From contig NC_005027.1 in NCBI RefSeq assembly GCF_000196115.1, positions 682,001-746,000 of the forward strand: DNA of 64,000 nucleotides, read 5' to 3'. The translations under genes were made by a program, and so were the position numbers. This document shows positions 53,731 to 61,870 of the stretch, piece after piece. The notes beneath the pieces were generated by a model. That model was not told the origin of the DNA. It did no database searches and saw only the letters and a program-made list of their open reading frames with translations. The stretch is from Rhodopirellula baltica SH 1. GTDB taxonomy: Bacteria > Planctomycetota > Planctomycetia > Pirellulales > Pirellulaceae. Each line of letters begins with the position of its first letter. The first letter of the stretch is position 1.

Positions 53731-54513
53731 TTACAGCGTTGGTTTGGCAGAGTGGATCGGCTTGGCGGCACGTTTAGCCCGCAAAGCGTTGGATCGTTCA
53801 TGACAGGCGATCGCTAAATCGGTGTGGTTGTGGCGGGTTAATAAGTCGGCGATTCGTTGCAGACAACTAAAGCATGTTGCTGTTCGGATTTGATCCACCT
53901 CGAAGGAGAGTGCGACTTGGAGGGCTTCGCCGTCGCGTTGCAGTTGGATCAGCAATGAAACCAGCCCGACTCGGTAGTGGACGTTGCCGGTATCCAGTGC
54001 CAGTGCTCGTCGAGTCAGAGCTTCGCTGATGTACAACGCGTGACCGCAATGGGCTGAGTAAACACCCATGTCGTAGTAAGCTTGAGCGACCGAGTCGTCC
54101 CGCTCCGTGATCCACTCGCAAACCTTCATTGCGAGCTGAGGTGAATCGATCGCCGATAAACCGCCGGCGACCTTCAGCATTAAATCCGCATCCAAACGGC
54201 GGCTGAGAGCGAGTTCCAAATACAATTCGCGGGCCAAGTCGATTCGACGCAGTTGTGCGTAGCACGATGCCAACGTGATTCGGGCTTCGTCCGGGATCGG
54301 ACCAAGCAAGCTGGCCTTTTCAATTGCGTCTGCGGCTTCAACGGCGCGACCGCGATCATGCAGTGCCAACCCGAGCAATACCGCAGGTTCGATGTCTTCG
54401 TACGACTGCGAAAGAATGTCGTCAGCAGCGAGAAGCTGGATGACTCGATCGGCATCGCTGCTTGCGTGAGCGTGCCAAGCGAGATCGAGAGTTTCTTGAT
54501 TGATTTTTGCCAT
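53731..54513 (-). CDS. TPR protein (tandem paralogue 1) with C-terminal CxxC motif
   Basis: The 260-residue protein has the same layout as its neighbour: AVLLGLALHDRGRAVEAADAI, EARITLASCYAQLRRIDLARELYL, GGLSAIDSPQLAMKVCEWI, AQAYYDMGVYSAHCGHALY and NVHYRVGLVSLLIQLQRDGEA pair with matching pieces there. The TCFSCLQRIADLL motif has two cysteines and a leucine-arginine-isoleucine-alanine run in common with the neighbour. This suggests a duplication of one gene. Start MAKINQET is the first in-frame ATG; there is no signal peptide, so the protein is cytoplasmic. Confidence 0.82.
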   Translation of the reverse strand: MAKINQETLDLAWHAHASSDADRVIQLLAADDILSQSYEDIEPAVLLGLALHDRGRAVEAADAIEKASLLGPIPDEARITLASCYAQLRRIDLARELYLELALSRRLDADLMLKVAGGLSAIDSPQLAMKVCEWITERDDSVAQAYYDMGVYSAHCGHALYISEALTRRALALDTGNVHYRVGLVSLLIQLQRDGEALQVALSFEVDQIRTATCFSCLQRIADLLTRHNHTDLAIACHERSNALRAKRAAKPIHSAKPTL

Positions 54514-54765
54514 GGGGCCAACCTTGATGACGGATTACGTGCCTCAAAAAGTTCGAGGCAAACAGGTCATGGCTGGCTGGCATCAAGGCGATTGGATCGC
54601 GAATGTCGGGGTGCGACATGCGACTTACAACCGCCGAGCGTTGCTCGCTGGCTATCGAAAACCAGATGCTTATTGCGACTGGTTCTCAGCATGGTAGCGG
54701 ATCGTCGATTTGCGTCAACATCGCTTGCGAAAAAGAATCTTCAGATTGCAATGCCGCAGAAGACG

Positions 54766-56160
54766 CTACTTCGCGCCGATTGCGTACAGTTTGTCGCCAC
54801 GACGAATCAGCAAGCGATCGCCGGCTGGTGCACCGGCATAAAGTACGTTTCCACCGCCAAAACCGGGCGTTTTTTCTCCGTCGCCGCCTTCGGGCCAGCA
54901 CCGGTTTTCGGAGATTACTTTGCCATCGGCGAGTGAGATCACGCTGGTCGTTCCCTTGTATCCAAACAGGTACAGGTTGCCGCCGGCGACCAATGGAGTC
55001 GCCCAGAGGCCGCCCGCATCGGTCCGTTTCGCGGAGACTTGTTCGCCGGTTTCCAAATCCAATCGATAGAGGACTCCGGTTCGATTGACGATTGCGGCGG
55101 TGTCACCTGCAACGACAGGGCTTCCGAATGTGCAGGTTGCCTTTTTGGCCTGCCATACAAATTTCGCTTGGAACTTGCCAGCGTCGCCTCGGCTGATTTC
55201 GATCAATCCGTTGCTAGCCGCCGACGCGCCGGCGTTTGTTTCACCACGGCCGTCGGATGCTCCGATCAGGAAGCGTCCTTGGCTGACGATCGTTGGCGTG
55301 TTGGATGTGTTGTTGGAAAGCTCAGTGAATTCCCAAAGACGTTCGCCCGTGGATGGATCCAAACCAACCAGCTTGCCACTGGCGCTGCACACAAGTTGTT
55401 GTCCATCTTCGACAGGTACCAATCGCGGTGACGCCCACGATGTCGCACCCAATCCATCGACTTTCCAGACGTCTTCGCCGGTCGTTGGATTGACGGCCAA
55501 AACATAGGGAGCTTCTTCGCGTTCAACCCACACAAAGACGTGCGCCGAGTCCGCTTCCAAGGATGCGGATAAACCATGTCGAGCGGTGATGGGACCGAAC
55601 TCGGCGACCAAGTCACGTTTCCACTGTGTTTCGCCCGAAGGTGTGATCGCCAGCAACACACCACCTTCAAAAAACGCGACAAAGCCAGTGTCGGTTGCGA
55701 CTGCGCTGGGCGCAGCGCGGCTGACCATGGGAGAGTTCTTGAACGGCGATGGGTTGGCGACGTCGACTTTCCAATTCAGCTTGCCGGTATCAATTGCGAA
55801 GGACGACACGTGGTATTCGTCTTTGTTCTCGCCACTGGTTGATGTCACGACAATTTGGTCGTGAGCGACGATCGGAGTCGATTGGCCGTACCCTTCGATG
55901 TCCGCTGTCCAAGCGATGTTTTGCTCGGGTGACCACTCCGTCGGTAAAGCGATGTCGATCGATGATCGTCCGCCGTTTTGAAACTTGGGCCATTGGCCTT
56001 CGGCCGCCGATGCGAGCGGCATACCGGTCAACAGCAAGTACGCCGCGACCAGGATGGGCACGCCATGTGGAAAGCAAGTGAAGCGATATTTTGGTGAGCG
56101 TCGAAGTGAAGGCACGAGGATCGTCCTGGAAGTGAGTGGTTTGAGTCGGTCTCTTTTCAC
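54766..56160 (-). CDS. Secreted PQQ-like beta-propeller protein
   Basis: Blades of a PQQ-type propeller repeat through this protein: WPKFQNGGRSS at the start, then WTADIEGYGQSTPIVAHDQIV, GKLNWKVDV, GETQWKRDLV, GEDVWKVDGLGATSWASPRLV, TGERLWEFTEL and LYRLDLETGEQV. Such proteins often scaffold or bind cofactors; here the usual PQQ-dehydrogenase residues are not evident. A signal peptide (ILVAAYLLLTGMPLASA) ends near residue 53. The N-terminal 30 residues are basic and a GTG at 56115 (VPSLRRSP) would give a shorter start. It is a single gene facing away from the regulator downstream. Confidence 0.85.
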   Translation of the reverse strand: MKRDRLKPLTSRTILVPSLRRSPKYRFTCFPHGVPILVAAYLLLTGMPLASAAEGQWPKFQNGGRSSIDIALPTEWSPEQNIAWTADIEGYGQSTPIVAHDQIVVTSTSGENKDEYHVSSFAIDTGKLNWKVDVANPSPFKNSPMVSRAAPSAVATDTGFVAFFEGGVLLAITPSGETQWKRDLVAEFGPITARHGLSASLEADSAHVFVWVEREEAPYVLAVNPTTGEDVWKVDGLGATSWASPRLVPVEDGQQLVCSASGKLVGLDPSTGERLWEFTELSNNTSNTPTIVSQGRFLIGASDGRGETNAGASAASNGLIEISRGDAGKFQAKFVWQAKKATCTFGSPVVAGDTAAIVNRTGVLYRLDLETGEQVSAKRTDAGGLWATPLVAGGNLYLFGYKGTTSVISLADGKVISENRCWPEGGDGEKTPGFGGGNVLYAGAPAGDRLLIRRGDKLYAIGAK

Positions 56161-56469
56161 TCTGACCCAGCGGCAGATCCTTTGCCAACCCGCCCTCCGA
56201 TTTTGTTACCGAGCTTGGAATGCATGTTCACCTACGGCTCAACCAGGCCGGTGGAGATTGCGACCGGGCCAGTCAAAGCTCTTGCGACATTCGGTTGAAA
56301 GCGTCTCATAAATGTGACTTCACCTGTGACTCGCGAATTGCGGCGTCAATGTGTTCTGTTAGGATAGGCAATGCCTATAGATTCTGTCTCGCTTGTCATG
56401 TTGGTAATGATTTGCGTCAGGCGGTTGTCGTTTTGCGACAATGTGTTCGGCCTTGGAGAAATCACGCCA
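56161..56469. other. Gene-free divergent region before the AraC/XylR-type regulator
   Basis: The regulator frame is open to 56371 but that part has no family similarity. I see no repeats; divergent promoters are expected. Confidence 0.45.
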
Positions 56470-57687
56470 GTGACTCATATCAATCGACCCCGAATTGCTT
56501 TGCTGGTGGAGGTCTCTCGGGCCTATGGTCGCGAGCTTCTACGGGGCATCGCGCTTTATGCGAGGACGAAGGGCGATTGGTCGTTGCTGCATGAAGAGAT
56601 GACGATCGATTCGGTGGTGCCCGATTGGATCTCTCGAACACGCGTCGACGGCGTGATCGCACGACTGGATCACCACAGCATCGATCCACTTAGAAGGTTG
56701 CGTGTCCCGATCGTGGATGTTCGTGGCAACCGAAAGTTTCCAGGCGTGCCCCAAGTCGAAGCGGACAACGAACAAGTCGCCGAGATGGCGTTCGAGCACC
56801 TTTGGGAGCGAGGCTTTCGACGCTTTGCGTTTTGCGGCTTTCGATTCGCGACCTATTCTGACGCCAGGTTGATCGCGTTTCGCAAATTGGTCGAGAAGGC
56901 AGGTTGTCCATTCACCGAGCATCAATCGCCGGGTGCTCCTGGAATCACGTTGAGAGAACTCGAGCGAGCCGGCGTGGTCGAGCAAGAGGCTCTGGTTGAA
57001 TGGTTGTCGACGTTGGAACGGCCAACCGGATTGTTTGTCTGCAACGACATTCGCGGACAACAAGTTCTCAACGCTTGTCGGTTTGCAAACATCGCTGTGC
57101 CCGATGATGTGGGTGTGATCGGAGTCGATGATGACGACACGATCTGCTCGATTTGTGATCCATCGCTTTCGAGCGTGCGACCAAATGCGGAATTGGCGGG
57201 ATACCGAGCCGCCGAGATTTTGCAGCAAATGCTCAACGGTTGGGTGCCAGACAAAGAAGTCGAACGTATTCCGCCGATTTCGGTGACGGAGCGATTGTCG
57301 ACCAAGGTCGTCGCGGTCGAAGACGCTGAGCTGGCTCGAGTGTGTCGCTTCATTCGCCAGAACGCTTGCAACGGAATCAACGTCGGTGACGTGGTGGAGT
57401 TCACTTCACTGTCACGTCGACAACTCGAGCGACGCTTTCGTGACGTGCTGGGGCACACACCGCATCACCAAATCACGATGACTCAGTTGGAACGGGTGCG
57501 TCAGTTGTTGACTGAAACCGACATGACGTTGGAACAAATCGCTCCTCTGGCCGGCTACAGTCACAAGGAGAGTCTCGGCGCGGTATTCAAACGTGAGACT
57601 GGCCAGTCGCCCGGCGAGTACCGGACGGAGCAACAGAAAAAAGGCAAAGGTGCTCGCGAAGAGTTGGGTGAGGCCGAGTCGAATTAG
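56470..57687 (+). CDS. XylR-type regulator: LacI-like sensor plus AraC HTH
   Basis: The domain order matches E. coli XylR: an N-terminal periplasmic-binding-protein-like sensor followed by an AraC-type DNA-binding domain. Here RIALLVEVSRAYGRELLRGIA, VDGVIARLDHH, RGFRRFAFCGFR, GLFVCNDIRGQQVLNACR and VGVIGVDDDDTICSICDPS line the sugar-binding lobes. The C-terminus has FTSLSRRQLERRFRDVLGH and LEQIAPLAGYSHKESLGAVFKRETGQSP, a complete double HTH. The GTG at 56470 (VTHINRPRI) gives 405 residues. The sulfatase gene follows 117 bases later; control of polysaccharide genes is plausible. Confidence 0.88.
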   Translation: MTHINRPRIALLVEVSRAYGRELLRGIALYARTKGDWSLLHEEMTIDSVVPDWISRTRVDGVIARLDHHSIDPLRRLRVPIVDVRGNRKFPGVPQVEADNEQVAEMAFEHLWERGFRRFAFCGFRFATYSDARLIAFRKLVEKAGCPFTEHQSPGAPGITLRELERAGVVEQEALVEWLSTLERPTGLFVCNDIRGQQVLNACRFANIAVPDDVGVIGVDDDDTICSICDPSLSSVRPNAELAGYRAAEILQQMLNGWVPDKEVERIPPISVTERLSTKVVAVEDAELARVCRFIRQNACNGINVGDVVEFTSLSRRQLERRFRDVLGHTPHHQITMTQLERVRQLLTETDMTLEQIAPLAGYSHKESLGAVFKRETGQSPGEYRTEQQKKGKGAREELGEAESN

Positions 57688-57804
57688 ACGTCGAAACGAT
57701 GGATCAAAAATTGTGCTGGCAGGCGAATGATCTTGGTACGCAAAACAACTCATTCATCGCTAAACGAAACACCAATTCCAAACCAATCGATTGAGTGAAT
57801 ACGA

Positions 57805-59292
57805 ATGGCGAATCCAAAGGATTTCACAGAGGACTTCATAAAGAGCTTCCCTTTGCAGTGCGTTCGTTACGTGTGCCTGACGACAGTGGTGATCCTGTTC
57901 GTTTTGGCTGGTGCGACGGAATCTCGCTGTGCCGCCGCAGAAGACACGGTCGCATCGTCGGTCGGCAAAAAGCCCAATATCCTTTTCATCTTCGCTGATG
58001 ACTGGGGGTGGGGAGATTTGTCTTGTCATGGTCATCCCTATGTGCGAACCCCAAACATTGATCGGTTGGCACGTGAGGGGACGGACTTTGAACGATTCAC
58101 GGTTGCCAGTGGTGTTTGTTCGCCCAGTCGAACGGCCGTGATGACCGGGCACTTTCCGGCTCGGCACAACATCGACGGCCACTTTGCTTGGGTGCCCAGC
58201 AACGCGAAACGCAACATGCCGGATTGGTTGGATCCCAGCGCCGTCACGTTGCCTCGATTGTTGCAATCGGGCGGCTACAAAACGGCTCACTTTGGCAAGT
58301 GGCACTTGTCCAACGACATGATCCCGGATTCGCCCACGCCCGCGGCGTATGGATACGATCGATATGGAGCATTCAATTGTTCGGGCGAGCAGATGCCCGT
58401 CCACGAGGATGCCAATGAAACGATCCGATTCATCGAAGAGGCTCATTCCAAAGGCGATCCGTTCTTTGTGAACTTGTGGGTCCATGAACCCCACACGCCA
58501 TTTCATGTGATTCCAAAGTATCGTTGGCGTTTTCGTGACAGTGGACTGAGTGAAGCCGATGAGATTTATGCTGCGGTGTTGTCGCACGCGGATGATCGCA
58601 TTGGCGAAGTCTTGGACGCTTTGGATCGGTTGGAATTGACAAACAAGACGTTGGTCATCTTCAGTTCCGACAACGGGCCGGCTCGCGGATCAGCCAATGC
58701 CAAGTTGGAATTGAGTTACGACACCGCGACGGGAGCGGGCTTTGGCATCGGTGCATCGAAGGGAATCACTGCAGGACGCAAAGGGTACAAAGCGTCGCTG
58801 TTTGAAGGTGGCATCAATGTTCCGTTCATCGTGCGTTGGCCGGGCAAAGTTGCGGCGGGCAAGACCGACGATTCAGCGATGATCAGCGCGGTGGATCTGT
58901 TGCCGACGTTTTGTGACATCGCCGGCGTCGAATTGCCCTCGGCGTATCAGGCCGACGGCATCAGCCAGGTATCGGCATTGAAGGGGCAACCAACAACGGG
59001 ACGCACCAAGCCTTTGTTTTGGAAGTACAGTGCTCGCTGGCCGGCCCAGAAATCTCGTCCTCATCACTGGGCCTCGTACTGCGTGGTGAATGAACGATGG
59101 AAGCTTTTGGCGAACCAAGATTCAAGCTACGTCGAGTTGTATGACATCGTGTCCGACCCGTTCGAGTCGACCGACCTGAAAGAGTCGCAACCGGATGCCG
59201 TCACGAAGCTGTCAAAACAATTGACCGACTGGAAAGCCTCGCTGCCAGAGTCGCCGGATTCGAAGCTGTTTTCCAGCCTTCGCGACAACTGA
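57805..59292 (+). CDS. Secreted sulfatase (formylglycine type)
   Basis: Sulfatases remove sulfate esters, here probably from algal polysaccharides. FADDWGWGDLSCHG (D65, D66) and CSPSRTAVMTG (C105) form the metal site and the CxPSR signature whose cysteine becomes formylglycine. HFGKWHL and SSDNGPARG follow; GMEGGINVP-like motif appears as LFEGGINVPFIVRWPG. The signal sequence (CVRYVCLTTVVILFVLAGATES) sits 15 residues from the start, so the true start may lie a little later. The AraC-type regulator is directly upstream. The first of two active-looking sulfatases here. Confidence 0.92.
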   Translation: MANPKDFTEDFIKSFPLQCVRYVCLTTVVILFVLAGATESRCAAAEDTVASSVGKKPNILFIFADDWGWGDLSCHGHPYVRTPNIDRLAREGTDFERFTVASGVCSPSRTAVMTGHFPARHNIDGHFAWVPSNAKRNMPDWLDPSAVTLPRLLQSGGYKTAHFGKWHLSNDMIPDSPTPAAYGYDRYGAFNCSGEQMPVHEDANETIRFIEEAHSKGDPFFVNLWVHEPHTPFHVIPKYRWRFRDSGLSEADEIYAAVLSHADDRIGEVLDALDRLELTNKTLVIFSSDNGPARGSANAKLELSYDTATGAGFGIGASKGITAGRKGYKASLFEGGINVPFIVRWPGKVAAGKTDDSAMISAVDLLPTFCDIAGVELPSAYQADGISQVSALKGQPTTGRTKPLFWKYSARWPAQKSRPHHWASYCVVNERWKLLANQDSSYVELYDIVSDPFESTDLKESQPDAVTKLSKQLTDWKASLPESPDSKLFSSLRDN

Positions 59293-59399
59293 TCTTGTTT
59301 GGTAGCCCGGGATAACCGGACGAATGCGAAACGAGCAACGGGGTTGGGCGATTTGGTGATAGCGTGTGATGCGGCCGGCATCCGACGAAGGTCGTTGAT

Positions 59400-60695
59400 T
59401 CAGAGATTGTCAGTCAGACGCGATTTCCAGTAGGCGGCTTGGTGATAGATAATGCCGCAGCTGGAATTTTGCGAGTAGTCGAAGTTCTGAATCAAATCTT
59501 GCAGTCGTTGCTTTTGTTCCTTGTCCAGCGACGGAGCGTCGACCATCAGCGGGACCAAGGCTGCTTCGCCCGCTTCTCGGGTTAGGTGCCATACTTCGCG
59601 GTACTTTCCCCATTGTGGATTGGCGTATTCGTTTTGGTTGATCCAATGTTCCGCTTGACGCCAATCGGGACCGAGCATTTGCATCTCTTCGGAAGTCTTG
59701 TGCGAGAGCCGGACCGCGACGTGTGCCGAACGCTCCTCTGCGATGCTTGCCAGATGACGCATCACGGATTGGATGCTTGTTTTTAGCTCTGGATCGGTCT
59801 CCAATTCATTCAGCAATTCAAGAGAACACTGCATCTGCAAAATCGCATACGCAGGTGTGTTCTTGTCGGGATTGGCGGATTGCTTCACCGCGTCGGCGAC
59901 GTAGTGCCTCCACAGCTGACGATACTTTTCGTCTTGAGTGACATCCCATGCGGCGGCGTAGATCATGGGCAAGCGAGCGGCTTCGTGAGCCTGCACATTC
60001 CACATGCGGCAGATGCCCAGCGGACAGCGTTTTCCATCGGCGCGACAGAAGTCGAAGTCGTTTTCCGGCGTCACGAATTCGATCATGCGATCCGCGACCG
60101 CCGCAAGGACTTTGCGAATCTCGGATCGAGTCGTTTCGTTTGAAAGCGGACTTCGATAGTACTTCCAAAGTCCGTGCACTCCGTGCGTGTATTGATCTCG
60201 AGACGAATTGATGTAAATGCTTTTGCGATCTTCGCCACAGACATTCCGGGCAAGGAATCCGGGGACGCCGTGCACGGTGGCGCAGCGATGCAATCCGCGG
60301 AACACTTGCTTCGCTTTTTCACGAAGTGTCTCTTGGTTGGTCACCTCGTATCGGTCCGCAAGGATGCTGAGCATGGCACCGCCCAGGATCATGCCGTCTT
60401 CCATTCCGGTGCTGTAGCCGCATGGATTGGGGTACTGACGCTGGACTTCTTCGGCGGTGGGCAAGTGAGCCAGTTCTTGTCCGGGTTCATAACTGCTGAG
60501 GTAGTCAGCAAATGTCTGCACGTCGTCCTGGAAGAATCTGTCCCAGGTGACAGCCCATGCTTGATCCATTTGGGATTTCAAAGCATCAGGCGAAATTGAG
60601 GTGGGGGCCTGTGCCGCGAGTGGTCGGACGTCTGCAAGGAGATTCCACGAAACGCAAGTCAAGAGGAACGCGAGAAGGAAACGAAGGGTGGGCAT
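59400..60695 (-). CDS. Secreted alpha-helical protein of unknown function (six-hairpin-like)
   Basis: The 431-residue protein starts at MPTLRFLLAFLLTCVSWNLLAD, a clear signal peptide. The mature part is mainly helical: YSTGMEDGMILGGAMLSILAD, TVHGVPGFLARNV and RDQYTHGVHGLWKYYRSPLS resemble segments of six-hairpin glycosidases, and a conserved WNVQAHEAARLPMIYAAAWD follows. I do not recognise the exact family, nor can I point to a catalytic pair. It stands opposite the first sulfatase, so it may act on the same polysaccharide. Confidence 0.72.
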   Translation of the reverse strand: MPTLRFLLAFLLTCVSWNLLADVRPLAAQAPTSISPDALKSQMDQAWAVTWDRFFQDDVQTFADYLSSYEPGQELAHLPTAEEVQRQYPNPCGYSTGMEDGMILGGAMLSILADRYEVTNQETLREKAKQVFRGLHRCATVHGVPGFLARNVCGEDRKSIYINSSRDQYTHGVHGLWKYYRSPLSNETTRSEIRKVLAAVADRMIEFVTPENDFDFCRADGKRCPLGICRMWNVQAHEAARLPMIYAAAWDVTQDEKYRQLWRHYVADAVKQSANPDKNTPAYAILQMQCSLELLNELETDPELKTSIQSVMRHLASIAEERSAHVAVRLSHKTSEEMQMLGPDWRQAEHWINQNEYANPQWGKYREVWHLTREAGEAALVPLMVDAPSLDKEQKQRLQDLIQNFDYSQNSSCGIIYHQAAYWKSRLTDNL

Positions 60696-60753
60696 ATCGG
60701 TCTCTCGAGTGCGAAGGCGGTCGGGCGTTCTGAGGTCATTCGGTTGGGAAACG

Positions 60754-60966
60754 TTACTCAACGAGCGACCGTATTTGCATGGAAACGGTTTTTCCACTGT
60801 CCAACTGTCGAGTGCCGACGGGAATGATCCCTGTTGAAGTGTGGAAGCAGAGCGTTGCGTATCGTACGGCATCCATTGGACTGGTGAGTGCGACGACCGC
60901 TTCGTTCAACTTGACGGCCTCAGAACCGTCTTCAATGGTCAGGTCTCGGATTGAGAGAGACATCAT
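60754..60966 (-). CDS. Small protein coupled to the RDD gene
   Basis: A 70-residue protein whose ATG (60966, MMSLSIRD) overlaps the RDD gene stop (60963), so it is translationally coupled and therefore likely to be real. It has no signal peptide or membrane helix. Motifs visible are DGSEAVKLNEAVVALTSP and VRYATLCFHTSTGIIPVG. I do not recognise a family. Confidence 0.62.
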   Translation of the reverse strand: MMSLSIRDLTIEDGSEAVKLNEAVVALTSPMDAVRYATLCFHTSTGIIPVGTRQLDSGKTVSMQIRSLVE

Positions 60967-61517
60967 GCAAACTTCCTGGGACGGACAACGCGTGGGTAGG
61001 ACGGCGCGAGTCCGGTCGCGAAGTAGCGGGTCAGGTGCAACGCGGCGGTGCCCTGCGGTTGCGCGGTGGATCGCACGACGTATGTACCGCAATAGCAGTC
61101 ACGCAAGGTTTGCTGTTCGGAGTCGGCACCCAGCCAGATCAAGTCAACGATGAAATTGAACGGACCAAAAGTCCACATCACCAGCCGGAAGGTCATCCTC
61201 GTCAGCGACGGTCGGTTGCCGCGTAAATCGATGATCCGAATTCCGCAAAGCCAGTACCCCACAGTGCCAAATCGAGATCGTTTCACAACCGTCATGTAAA
61301 ACCAAATGATGGTCAGAAACATGACGAGGTGCAGTGTGTCTGGGGTTGTCGTGAACTCCAATGCATAAAACACGAGCAAGAGCAAAAGCCAATTGGCCAA
61401 TCCAATCAACGACAGAAGCACTGCATCGATCATCATTGCAACCGACCGACGCACAATGCCGGGGTAAGCGTCGCGATCGAAGTACACGCCGTCGCCTAGT
61501 GATTTGTCAGTTGGCAT
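60963..61517 (-). CDS. RDD-family membrane protein
   Basis: RDD proteins have a hydrophobic four-helix domain; the name-giving pattern appears here as RRSVAMMIDAVLLSLIG (R and D in the first helix) and further on RFGTVGYWLCGIRIIDLRGNRPSL, TRMTFRLVMWTFGPFN. Function is often ion transport or unknown. The 184-residue product is flanked by two small genes on the same strand; its start is four bases after the upstream stop. Confidence 0.85.
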   Translation of the reverse strand: MPTDKSLGDGVYFDRDAYPGIVRRSVAMMIDAVLLSLIGLANWLLLLLVFYALEFTTTPDTLHLVMFLTIIWFYMTVVKRSRFGTVGYWLCGIRIIDLRGNRPSLTRMTFRLVMWTFGPFNFIVDLIWLGADSEQQTLRDCYCGTYVVRSTAQPQGTAALHLTRYFATGLAPSYPRVVRPRKFA

Positions 61518-61520
61518 GAA

Positions 61521-61784
61521 TCATTCGTTGCAGTGGCGGTATCGTTCATCGGATATTTGACGCACTAGAGCCGAGGCTCCATTTTGGTGAAGCAGCCACA
61601 AGATACCCTGCCTTTCCGGGAGCGTGTCGCTGCACCAAATGAGTCGGTTGGCGAGATCGCGGATGGGTCCGCTTTCCAGCCTGCATGGTCGTCGGCTAGT
61701 CCACTGCGGCGAATTGCGGTTGGTGAGCTGGACATTGGTGTCGCAAAACGTTTTTGCTGCGTCGCATTGGACCGTCGAGTTCAT
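61521..61784 (-). CDS. Small cysteine-containing protein ahead of the RDD gene
   Basis: An 87-residue protein from the ATG at 61784. It ends three bases before the RDD start, so I regard it as coupled. Two segments look ordered: RRPCRLESGPIRDLANRLIWC and ERQGILWLLHQNGASALVRQ. Three cysteines lie in the first half. No signal peptide and no family recognised. A GTG start at 61799 is the alternative. Confidence 0.55.
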   Translation of the reverse strand: MNSTVQCDAAKTFCDTNVQLTNRNSPQWTSRRPCRLESGPIRDLANRLIWCSDTLPERQGILWLLHQNGASALVRQISDERYRHCNE

Positions 61785-61870
61785 GAGCCTTTGAATCACC
61801 GTATGCGGTCGCTCAGATCAGATAAGGTATTCCCTTCATCTCCCCTCCTTCAAATCTGCGGTGAAGTCTC

